From NCBI GenBank assembly GCA_046597185.1, contig JBKJLF010000380.1, positions 1 through 6,389 of the forward strand: DNA of 6,389 nucleotides, written 5' to 3'. The number at the start of each line of letters is the position of its first letter. The first letter of the stretch is position 1. This DNA is from CAMBDR01 sp046597185. Lineage in GTDB: Bacteria > Pseudomonadota > Gammaproteobacteria > Burkholderiales > Burkholderiaceae_D. Shown here piece after piece: positions 1 to 4,828 of the stretch. A model generated the notes under the pieces. It was not told the DNA's origin, made no database searches, and saw nothing but the letters and a program-made list of their open reading frames with translations. A program made the position numbers and the translations under genes.

Positions 1-405
1 TCAGCTTCGGCAGCAACTTCGGCAGCAGCCCCGGCCATGGATGTCAGCCCGGTTTGCCAAACCTTGATTATTGACACGCCCGTGCGCGCCGGGCAACGCA
101 TTTATGCACGCGGGGCCGACTTGATTATTACCGCCGTGGTCAATAATGGTGCAGAAGTGATTGCCGATGGCAGCATCCACGTCTACGCCCCCTTGCGCGG
201 ACGCGCGCTGGCTGGTGCCAGTGGCAACGCCAATGCGCGCATCTTCGCGCTCAGCATGGAACCAGAATTGCTTTCTATCGCTGGCATGTACCGCACCTTT
301 GAAGATGGCTTCCCGCCCAATTTGGCGCAGCAAGCCACCCAGGCACGCCTGGTCGGTGATCGGCTCGATTTAAGCTCGGTACAAAACCCCAGCAAACATG
401 GTTAA
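1..405 (+). CDS. minC: Septum site-determining protein MinC, C-terminal part (5' end outside window)
   Basis: MinC is the cytoplasmic FtsZ antagonist; with MinD it blocks division at the poles. The frame is open from base 1. The first 12 or so visible codons encode an Ala/Ser/Thr/Pro-rich stretch, the flexible linker between the FtsZ-inhibiting N-terminal domain (not in the window) and the C-terminal domain. The rest matches the right-handed beta-helix C-terminal domain that dimerises and binds MinD: TPVRAGQRIYARGADLI, GAEVIADGSIHVY, PLRGRALAGA and a late LLSIAGMY. Two familiar positions differ: the MinD-contacting RSGQ motif reads RAGQ, and the usual HVYGPLRG reads HVYAPLRG. Both changes are mild. 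The TAA stop is followed 39 bases later by the minD GTG, so minC heads a minCDE operon. The identification is firm; only the N-terminal length is unknown. Confidence 0.95.
   Translation, partial: SASAATSAAAPAMDVSPVCQTLIIDTPVRAGQRIYARGADLIITAVVNNGAEVIADGSIHVYAPLRGRALAGASGNANARIFALSMEPELLSIAGMYRTFEDGFPPNLAQQATQARLVGDRLDLSSVQNPSKHG
5..27 (+). repeat. 12-bp tandem repeat in minC linker
   Basis: CTTCGGCAGCA occurs at 5-15 and again at 17-27, a 12-bp period that keeps the reading frame and encodes Ser/Thr-Ala-Ala residues. It lies in the low-complexity linker of MinC and may continue to the left of the window. Confidence 0.6.
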
Positions 406-432
406 AATTTTCGATTATGAAACAATTTGTGT

Positions 433-438
433 AAAGGA
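433..438 (+). promoter_or_regulatory. minD ribosome binding site
   Basis: AAAGGA ends six bases before GTG 445. This spacing selects GTG 445 over ATG 439, which touches the site, and over TTG 427, which lies upstream of it. Confidence 0.75.
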
Positions 439-444
439 ATGGTT

Positions 445-1260
445 GTGGCAAGAATTATTGTAGTGACATCCGGCAAAGGTGGCGTAGGCAAAACCACCTC
501 CAGCGCAAGCTTTGCTTCTGGCCTCGCCTTGCGCGGTCACAAAACCGCCGTCATCGATTTTGATGTGGGTCTGCGTAATCTTGACCTGATCATGGGTTGC
601 GAGCGGCGCGTGGTGTATGACTTGATCAATGTCATCAATCAGGAAGCCAACCTGAACCAGGCGATGATCAAGGACAAGCATTGCGACAACCTGTTCATTT
701 TGCCTGCGTCGCAAACGCGCGACAAAGACGCCCTGTCGGAAGCAGGGGTCGAGCGCGTGCTCAATGAACTGATTCAAATGGATTTTGAATACATTATCTG
801 CGATTCACCCGCCGGGATTGAACACGGGGCCTTGATGGCACTCACCTTTGCCGATGAAGCCTTGATCGTGACCAACCCCGAGGTGTCATCGGTGCGCGAC
901 TCGGACCGCATTTTGGGTATCTTGCAAGCCAAATCGCGGCGCGCCCAAAGTGGCGGCGACCCCGTCAAAGAACATTTGCTGATTACTCGCTATTCACCGA
1001 AACGAGTTGAAGCCGGTGAAATGTTATCCTATACTGACGTGCAAGAAATTTTACGAATTCCACTGCTGGGCATTATTCCCGAATCAGAATCCGTATTACA
1101 CGCATCCAACTCCGGCAACCCCGCCATTCATATGAAGGGCACCGACGTTGCACAAGCCTATGAAGACGTAATTGCCCGCTTTTTGGGTGAACAAGTGCCG
1201 ATGCGGTTTACGACTTATGAAAAACCGGGGCTATTCCAGCGTATTTTTGGGGGACGCTAA
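445..1260 (+). CDS. minD: Septum site-determining ATPase MinD
   Basis: MinD is a ParA/MinD-type (deviant Walker A) ATPase. It dimerises on ATP, binds the inner membrane, recruits MinC and is released by MinE-stimulated hydrolysis. The GTG start gives MARIIVVTSGKGGVGKTT, the family's standard N-terminus, and 271 residues (E. coli has 270). Visible elements are the deviant Walker A with K11 and K16, the DFD switch with D38 and D40 followed by GLRNLDLIMG, the Walker B-like CDSPAG with D120 and E126, D152 in the MinE/MinC-contact region, and the C-terminal amphipathic membrane-targeting helix YEKPGLFQRIFGG at about 258-270. No key residue is missing. The stop is one base before the minE start, which implies coupled translation. 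Identification is certain. Confidence 0.98.
   Translation: MARIIVVTSGKGGVGKTTSSASFASGLALRGHKTAVIDFDVGLRNLDLIMGCERRVVYDLINVINQEANLNQAMIKDKHCDNLFILPASQTRDKDALSEAGVERVLNELIQMDFEYIICDSPAGIEHGALMALTFADEALIVTNPEVSSVRDSDRILGILQAKSRRAQSGGDPVKEHLLITRYSPKRVEAGEMLSYTDVQEILRIPLLGIIPESESVLHASNSGNPAIHMKGTDVAQAYEDVIARFLGEQVPMRFTTYEKPGLFQRIFGGR
1249..1254 (+). promoter_or_regulatory. minE ribosome binding site inside the minD end
   Basis: GGGGGA overlaps the last codons of minD and ends seven bases before ATG 1262. It fixes the minE start and supports coupled translation of the two genes. Confidence 0.75.
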
Positions 1261-1261
1261 C

Positions 1262-1513
1262 ATGGCGTTACTATCTTTTTTATTTCCAAACAAACCGAAA
1301 ACGGCGAATGCCGCCAAGGAACGCTTGCAAATCATTATTGCACGCGAACGTAGCGGGCGAGGCGGCCCCGACTTTTTGCCGGCCTTGCACAAAGAATTAA
1401 TCGAAGTCATTTCCAAGTACACCAAGGTCAATCCGGAAGATATCAAGATTACGCTGGATCGACAGGGCAATCTTGAAGTACTGGATGTCAATGTGGTCTT
1501 ACCCGACGCGTAA
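1262..1513 (+). CDS. minE: Cell division topological specificity factor MinE
   Basis: MinE binds membrane-bound MinD, triggers its ATPase and drives pole-to-pole oscillation, so MinCD inhibition is lowest at mid-cell. The protein has 83 residues, close to the usual 80-90. The N-terminus MALLSFLFPNKPK is the amphipathic membrane-targeting segment. Residues about 13-31 (TANAAKERLQIIIARERS) are the anti-MinCD helix/strand that contacts MinD. The C-terminal topological specificity domain follows, with FLPALHKELIEVISKY, the acidic VNPEDIKI and the beta strand NLEVLDVNVVLP. ATG 1262 is one base after the minD stop and has a good ribosome binding site, so this is the last gene of minCDE. A hairpin 22 bases downstream probably ends the transcript. 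Confidence 0.98.
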   Translation: MALLSFLFPNKPKTANAAKERLQIIIARERSGRGGPDFLPALHKELIEVISKYTKVNPEDIKITLDRQGNLEVLDVNVVLPDA

Positions 1514-1535
1514 AATAACAGTTTTCCTCCGAACA

Positions 1536-1561
1536 CTGCCCGGCAATCAACAGCCGGGCAG
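1536..1561 (+). terminator. Probable terminator of minCDE
   Basis: A perfect 9-bp stem, CTGCCCGGC (1536-1544) with GCCGGGCAG (1553-1561), has an 8-base loop. The following CTTATAATT is only partly T-rich, so termination may be moderate. The position just after minE fits an operon end. Confidence 0.65.
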
Positions 1562-1727
1562 CTTATAATTCCCCCGCCAGCACACCTCGTAAAACATTGC
1601 ATACCTTTCAAGTTTTACATTTATACCAACTTTCAATTTTGCAACGGCAAGAGTCCATCGGATTTCACATTGCTTTGTGAGAACTAGTCTATAATAGCGC
1701 GATTGGCTTCTTGTTGTGAAATAGTGG

Positions 1728-1756
1728 TGGATAAAATTTCCAACAGGAAATATAAT
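1728..1756 (+). promoter_or_regulatory. Candidate sigma-70 promoter of the response regulator
   Basis: TGGATA (1728-1733) and TATAAT (1751-1756) are 17 bases apart: a perfect -10 and a 4/6 -35. A second perfect TATAAT at 1690-1695 lacks a good -35 and is an alternative that would give a longer leader. Both candidates come from box matching only. Confidence 0.4.
1736..1751 (+). repeat. Short perfect inverted repeat
   Basis: ATTTCC (1736-1741) and GGAAAT (1746-1751) form a 6-bp stem with loop AACA. The repeat lies in the spacer of the candidate promoter, directly against its -10 box, so it could be an operator; in a transcript from the upstream TATAAT it could be a hairpin. Confidence 0.5.
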
Positions 1757-1810
1757 ACAGGCAGATTAAAATCTGGTAAACTACTTCCAGGATGAGTCGC
1801 CCTGTATTAT
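1752..1810 (+). repeat. 10-bp inverted repeat enclosing a small hairpin, in the response-regulator leader
   Basis: ATAATACAGG (1752-1761) is exactly complementary to CCTGTATTAT (1801-1810). The 39 bases between them include a 5-bp hairpin CAGAT/ATCTG (1762-1766/1771-1775) and a competing CTGG/CCAG pair (1773-1776/1787-1790). The left arm overlaps the candidate -10 box. Confidence 0.55.
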
Positions 1811-1872
1811 CGATAAATTTGCGGCTGAAACCAGCTTGCCCCGTACTCCTTTTAATCCGAATCTCGCATATT

Positions 1873-2343
1873 ATGAGAATTGCCGTACTTGACAATGACT
1901 CCCTGCAGGCAGAATTGGTCTGCGGCACCTTGAGTGCTGCAGGTCATGTTTGTCAGGCATTTTCGAATGCCAAGGATTTATTATTGCAATTACGCCGTGA
2001 AAGTTTCGACATGCTCATCCTCGATTGGCATGTACCCGATTTAAGCGCGGTGGAAGTTTTACGCCAGTCCCGCGACAAACTCCCCACCACCATGCCGGTA
2101 CTGTTTATGACTTCTCGCTCGGGCGAAGATGACATCATCGCCGGCATGGCGGCAGGTGCCAATGATTACCTGATCAAACCGATACGACGCAGCGAGCTGG
2201 TAGCGCGGGTGCAAGCCTTGTTACGCCGCAGCTACCCTGGGGCCTATAGCGCGACCGAGCAAATTTGTTTTGGCCCTTACACCTTTGAAACCAAAACCTT
2301 TTTTCTGTTCAACTGCGATAAAAAGATCGATGTGACGCAATAA
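1873..2343 (+). CDS. Receiver-domain fragment actually encoded before the stop
   Basis: If the TAA at 2341 is real and is obeyed, the product is 156 residues: the complete receiver domain, a linker and the first beta strands of the winged helix (FGPYTFETKTFFLFN). It could still accept phosphate at D51 but has no recognition helix, so it could not bind DNA in the OmpR manner. It might be inert or act as a stand-alone receiver. An in-frame ATG at 1792 would add 27 residues, but its only upstream AGGA overlaps the start codon and the added residues do not resemble the receiver family. Confidence 0.5.
   Translation: MRIAVLDNDSLQAELVCGTLSAAGHVCQAFSNAKDLLLQLRRESFDMLILDWHVPDLSAVEVLRQSRDKLPTTMPVLFMTSRSGEDDIIAGMAAGANDYLIKPIRRSELVARVQALLRRSYPGAYSATEQICFGPYTFETKTFFLFNCDKKIDVTQ
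2341..2343 (+). other. Premature in-frame TAA in the response regulator
   Basis: The codons GTG ACG CAA TAA GAA TGT GAC TTG stand where the family motif VTQKEFDL is expected. The codons on both sides match the family in one frame, which excludes a frameshift. The neighbouring TGT (C for the usual F) is a second deviation two codons later. Confidence 0.8.
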
Positions 2344-2606
2344 GAATGTGACTTGGCGTTACTGTTTTTCCGCAATATTGGTCGGTCTTTGTCGCGCGCC
2401 TTTATTAACGAAGTGGTTTGGACGCGCGAAATCGATATTCCGTCGCGCACGCTCGACACCCATGTCTCACGCGTGCGCAACAAATTGCAGCTGGTACCAG
2501 AAAACGGTTACCGTCTGGCTTCGGTGTATAGCTATGGCTACCGCCTGGAACTGGTCGAAAAGTAATCATGTTTGTTGCAAATGTTTTATCCTTCACTACG
2601 CATACT

Positions 2607-3338
2607 TCACTGCGGCAACAGGACTTCCAATAACGCACCGCTCTCACTATCAACTACCGCGAACATAAGGCGACGTTTGCCTATCAATGGAACAAAACCA
2701 ATCTTGCGGGCTGGATTGGCCACTTCGTAGTCCTGCAAAAATTGGCGCACCTCCTTGGGCAGCTTTTCTATCGCACTGGCAGGCTTTGCCGCTTGTTTGA
2801 CTTGTGCCTGCACCTTGCTATAATTAACATAATATTGCGGCAGGTTTTGTATTCCCAAATCACCAAAGCTGGCCAAATCGATATCTTCCGCTTTTTTAGG
2901 GTCGCTCGGGCCTTGCGTCCCGACCAACCTTGGCCCGGTGAATGACAAGGTGCTGAAGTAATCATCACTGCCTTTTTTCAGTTCCGCCTCTTCGATTTCA
3001 TTGGCCGTCACCATAAAAAACCGCTGGCCAGCAAAGGTAATAAACGCAGGTCGCGCCTGCCCAATCGACCAAACGCCATAGCCCAAAAACGCCAACTGAA
3101 ACACCAACACGCAAGCCACATCAAATTTGATCGATTTCTTTTGCGGGTTAAAAATAATCAACATGATCAATGGCCCCAACACCACATCCACACCCGCAAT
3201 GATGCCGATCAAATTCACGCCACTGGCAACATAAAAGAAGGGGCCGGGATACCAAACCCAACGCACCAAAGCGGCAATCAACAAGAGTAGGGCCGCACTG
3301 CCTAAAAAATGCAGCCCAGCGGCTTTATAACGATTCAT
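2607..3338 (-). CDS. tfpZ: TfpX/TfpZ-family type IV pilin accessory protein
   Basis: The 243-residue protein resembles the TfpX/TfpZ family, inner-membrane accessory proteins first described beside particular pilin alleles of Pseudomonas aeruginosa and thought to modulate pilin assembly or pilus number. Hydrophobic segments lie at about 10-28, 42-64 and 73-95, followed by a soluble, probably periplasmic domain of about 145 residues. Family-like stretches are MNRYKAAGLHFLGSAAL, the YPGPFF after the first segment, GVDVVLGPLIMLIIFNP with K68-K69-S69 region after the second, and a C-terminal GFVPLIGKRRLMFAVVD. ATG 3338 is chosen over the upstream in-frame start at 3359 because GGAGGGG sits six bases before it. 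No pilin gene is adjacent, so the gene is an orphan here. It converges on the response regulator with a 41-base gap. Confidence 0.8.
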   Translation of the reverse strand: MNRYKAAGLHFLGSAALLLLIAALVRWVWYPGPFFYVASGVNLIGIIAGVDVVLGPLIMLIIFNPQKKSIKFDVACVLVFQLAFLGYGVWSIGQARPAFITFAGQRFFMVTANEIEEAELKKGSDDYFSTLSFTGPRLVGTQGPSDPKKAEDIDLASFGDLGIQNLPQYYVNYSKVQAQVKQAAKPASAIEKLPKEVRQFLQDYEVANPARKIGFVPLIGKRRLMFAVVDSESGALLEVLLPQ

Positions 3339-3343
3339 GATAT

Positions 3344-3350
3344 CCCCTCC
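3344..3350 (-). promoter_or_regulatory. tfpZ ribosome binding site
   Basis: On the - strand GGAGGGG precedes ATG 3338 by a short A/T-rich spacer. It lies inside the seven-codon extension of the longer reading, which argues for the shorter start. Confidence 0.75.
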
Positions 3351-3360
3351 CAAAAACATT

Positions 3361-3400
3361 TAAAAACAGTTGAAAACACTTGGAAATAGTTGAAACTATT
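3361..3400. repeat. Four 10-bp phased direct repeats
   Basis: Imperfect units TAAAAACAGT, TGAAAACACT, TGGAAATAGT and TGAAACTATT follow each other at an exact 10-bp period. A-tracts repeated once per helical turn are typical of curved DNA or arrays of protein sites. They lie just upstream of tfpZ. Confidence 0.55.
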
Positions 3401-3401
3401 T
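3384..3401. repeat. 18-bp operator-like inverted repeat
   Basis: AAATAGTT and AACTATTT, 8 bp each and perfectly complementary, are separated by GA. The repeat touches the -35 box proposed for the deacetylase and is a plausible dimeric regulator site. Confidence 0.5.
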
Positions 3402-3429
3402 TGACGTTCTGCCATATGATGCAAATTAT
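3401..3429 (+). promoter_or_regulatory. Candidate sigma-70 promoter of the deacetylase gene
   Basis: TTGACG (3401-3406, 5/6) and AATTAT (3424-3429, 4/6) are 17 bases apart. The leader would be about 120 bases. The boxes are good but unproven. Confidence 0.4.
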
Positions 3430-3433
3430 GGCA
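3410..3433. repeat. 24-bp inverted repeat over both candidate promoters
   Basis: TGCCATA (3410-3416) and TATGGCA (3427-3433) are perfect 7-bp arms with a 10-base spacer. They cover the -10 regions proposed for both the deacetylase and tfpZ. Confidence 0.5.
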
Positions 3434-3450
3434 AATTCAAGCAATAATTG
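3421..3450. repeat. Second set of 10-bp phased repeats
   Basis: GCAAATTATG, GCAAATTCAA and GCAATAATTG run consecutively at a 10-bp period. The first two share a perfect GCAAATT. They overlap the right arm of the 24-bp inverted repeat. Confidence 0.45.
3425..3433 (-). promoter_or_regulatory. Candidate extended -10 promoter for tfpZ
   Basis: On the - strand TGCCATAAT fits an extended -10 (TGn followed by CATAAT, 5/6). No good -35 is visible. It overlaps the -10 box proposed on the other strand. Confidence 0.3.
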
Positions 3451-3553
3451 GCCCTGTCGCCAACGCTTTGCTGCGTATTTTTTGGCAGGCACGCTACACT
3501 ATCATTATTCCAGGCAAATCAAACCTTGATCCGATTGAACCAGCGAGAAAACT

Positions 3554-4597
3554 TTGCTCACTTTTTATAACGAACAACACGCCCTGCATGCCCCACGGGT
3601 AGAAATGTATCGCGGCGAATTACTGCCCTGCTTTGAAAAGCCGGAGCGTGCCGATTTTGTGCTGGCGGAATTGCAGCGCCGCAACCTCGGCCCAATTTTA
3701 AGCCCGCAACACGTGGCCCTGGGTTCGCTGGAACGTATTCATAACCCACGCTACCTCGATTTTTTACGCTACGCCTGGCAAGAGTGGTTGGCGCTTGACC
3801 CGGCCAACGCCACCCGGGACGCGCTACCCTCGGTTTGGCCGATTCGCACTTTGCGTGATGATATCGAGCCACAAAATTTTACCGCGAAACTGGGTTTATT
3901 TTCCATGGATAGCGGCACCCCGCTCACCGCAGGCACCTGGCTGGCAGCCAAAGCCGGGGCCGATTGCGCCATCAACGCTGCGCACGCGCTGCAGGGCGAT
4001 GAGCGCGGCAGTTTTGCCCTGACCCGACCACCCGGCCACCATGCCGGGGCCGACTTCTTCGGCGGCTACTGTTTCTTGAACAATGCCGCGCTGGCCGCCC
4101 AACATTTGCTCGATAATGGTGCCAAACGGGTGGCGATTCTGGATATCGATTTTCATCATGGCAATGGCACCCAGAGTATTTTTTATGAGCGCGCCGACGT
4201 ACTCACCCTCTCCATCCACGGCGACCCGCGCACCGAGTTTCCCTTTTATCTGGGCTTTGCCGATGAAACCGGCAGTGGGCCAGGTTTTGGCAGTAATCTG
4301 AATATTCCATTGCCCAGCAGCAGCGCCAACAGTACCTGGTTTGCCGCATTGGAAACGGCTTGCTTGCGGGTTCAAACCAGCCGGATTGATGCACTGGTGG
4401 TATCGCTGGGCGTTGATACCTTTGCGGGTGACCCGATTTCCAGTTTTCATTTACAAAGCGCCGATTTTTTACGCATTGGCGAGCGTATCGGCAATATGGG
4501 TTTGCCTTGCGTGTTTGTGTTTGAAGGGGGTTATGCGGTCAACGAAATCGGCGTCAATGTCGTGAATGTGTTGGAAGGCTTTGAAACCTCGCTCTAA
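3554..4597 (+). CDS. Acetylpolyamine amidohydrolase / class II histone-deacetylase-like enzyme
   Basis: The 347-residue, zinc-dependent amidohydrolase of the arginase/deacetylase fold closely follows the Mycoplana ramosa acetylpolyamine amidohydrolase pattern (341 residues). Shared features are an early YRGELLPCFEKPERA, RPPGHHAG with the catalytic H162-H163 pair, FGGYCFLNNAA, ILDIDFHHGNGTQ with zinc ligands D199 and H201, FYERADV, SLGVDTF with zinc ligand D288, and EGGYAV with transition-state Y327. The complete catalytic set predicts an active cytoplasmic enzyme. Likely substrates are acetylated polyamines or other small N-acetyl amines, but substrate cannot be read from sequence and protein deacetylation remains possible. 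The TTG start begins MLTFYNEQHALH, the family's N-terminus, with GAGA a few bases upstream. The gene is divergent from tfpZ and probably monocistronic. Confidence 0.9.
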   Translation: MLTFYNEQHALHAPRVEMYRGELLPCFEKPERADFVLAELQRRNLGPILSPQHVALGSLERIHNPRYLDFLRYAWQEWLALDPANATRDALPSVWPIRTLRDDIEPQNFTAKLGLFSMDSGTPLTAGTWLAAKAGADCAINAAHALQGDERGSFALTRPPGHHAGADFFGGYCFLNNAALAAQHLLDNGAKRVAILDIDFHHGNGTQSIFYERADVLTLSIHGDPRTEFPFYLGFADETGSGPGFGSNLNIPLPSSSANSTWFAALETACLRVQTSRIDALVVSLGVDTFAGDPISSFHLQSADFLRIGERIGNMGLPCVFVFEGGYAVNEIGVNVVNVLEGFETSL

Positions 4598-4705
4598 CCT
4601 TATCACACAATCCATTGGCAGTTTTGCAAACTATTGGTATTTTAACGCCATACCGCCCGAAACCTGATCAGTTTATATACGGCAATATTTTTCTTGCGGA
4701 AACCC

Positions 4706-4733
4706 TTGATTTGGCCGAAAATTGCTCTACAAT
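4706..4733 (+). promoter_or_regulatory. Sigma-70 promoter of the small gene
   Basis: TTGATT (4706-4711, 4/6) and TACAAT (4728-4733, 5/6) are 16 bases apart. Transcription would start near 4740, giving a leader of about 90 bases. This is the best-looking promoter in the window. Confidence 0.55.
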
Positions 4734-4743
4734 AAGATTTGCT

Positions 4744-4774
4744 CAGTGGAAAATTCATGCCGTGAAATTCACTG
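4744..4774 (+). repeat. Inverted repeat at the 5' end of the small gene's leader
   Basis: CAGTG (4744-4748) pairs with CACTG (4770-4774), and an inner TTCA/TGAA pair can form. The right side also contains the 11-bp odd palindrome GTGAAATTCAC (4762-4772). It could be a 5'-terminal RNA stem or a protein site just past the predicted start point. Confidence 0.35.
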
Positions 4775-4790
4775 CGCCACCGTCAACTTA

Positions 4791-4818
4791 CTGATCCAAA
4801 CTGATCCAAACTGATCCA
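4791..4818 (+). repeat. Three tandem CTGATCCAAA units
   Basis: CTGATCCAAA is repeated exactly at 4791 and 4801, with a third CTGATCCA at 4811-4818 running into the ribosome binding site AGGGG (4818-4822). The period is 10 bp and the units do not differ. Confidence 0.85.
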
Positions 4819-4828
4819 GGGGAAAATT

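Larger units (their letters stand above)
1514..1872. other. Intergenic region between minE and the response regulator
   Basis: These 359 bases contain no convincing gene. They hold the minE hairpin, two TATAAT boxes at 1690-1695 and 1751-1756 that could serve the response regulator, a further TATAAT at 1564-1569 immediately after the hairpin with no recognisable -35, and a cluster of inverted repeats at 1736-1810. The stretch about 1590-1680 is A+T-rich without a recognised element. No tRNA or known riboswitch pattern was seen. Confidence 0.6.
1873..2565 (+). pseudogene. OmpR/PhoB-family response regulator split by an in-frame stop
   Basis: Read through the stop, this is a 230-codon two-component regulator of usual length. 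The receiver domain (about 1-118) keeps phosphoacceptor D51 in LILDWHVPD, T80 and the K102-P103 pair. The winged-helix DNA-binding domain (about 128-230) has a recognition helix near 191-205 (SRTLDTHVSRVRNKL) and a wing ending in YSYGYRLE. Codon 157 is TAA (2341-2343), where relatives read DVTQKEFDLA; here it is DVTQ-stop-ECDLA. AAA to TAA is a single change, and 73 intact codons follow in the same frame. Other oddities: N8 replaces the second acidic-pocket residue, A59 replaces the usual Gly after the active site, and no Shine-Dalgarno precedes ATG 1873. That start was chosen because it begins the receiver fold. No histidine kinase is adjacent. Alternatives are read-through or a base error. 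Confidence 0.75.
4598..4828. other. Intergenic region between the deacetylase and the small gene
   Basis: No gene was found in these 231 bases. They carry a short A+T-rich hairpin (AGTTT/AAACT, 4620-4632) soon after the deacetylase stop, a palindrome CTGATCAG at 4663-4670, a good promoter, a leader inverted repeat and the triplicated CTGATCCAAA. Confidence 0.6.

Noticed and set aside
427..444. TTG 427 or ATG 439 as the minD start
   Set aside because: TTG 427 lies upstream of the AAAGGA site and ATG 439 touches it. GTG 445 has proper spacing and gives the standard MARIIVVTSGKGG N-terminus.
415..777. Open frame on the - strand opposite minD
   Set aside because: Its sequence has no family-like pattern and lies entirely over highly conserved MinD codons; it is an antisense shadow.
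1792..1872. 27-residue N-terminal extension of the response regulator from ATG 1792
   Set aside because: The only AGGA overlaps the start codon, the added residues do not resemble a receiver domain, and part of the segment is an arm of an inverted repeat.
1689..1928. 79-codon - strand frame in the minE-regulator gap
   Set aside because: Low-complexity translation, no family resemblance, and it overlaps the receiver start and the promoter region.
2330..2360. Frameshift as the cause of the broken regulator
   Set aside because: Both halves are in the same frame, so a base substitution creating TAA explains the break without any indel.
2348..2668. 106-codon + strand frame across the DNA-binding domain and the end of tfpZ
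   Set aside because: It is out of frame with the recognisable winged helix and runs antisense into tfpZ; the translation shows no domain.
3896..4450. 184-codon - strand frame opposite the deacetylase
   Set aside because: The opposite strand carries the full catalytic motif set; the antisense reading has no motif or ribosome binding site support.
4791..4818. Tandem repeats as a CRISPR array or plasmid-type iterons
   Set aside because: Units are 10 bp with no spacers, only three copies, and no cas or replication gene is nearby.
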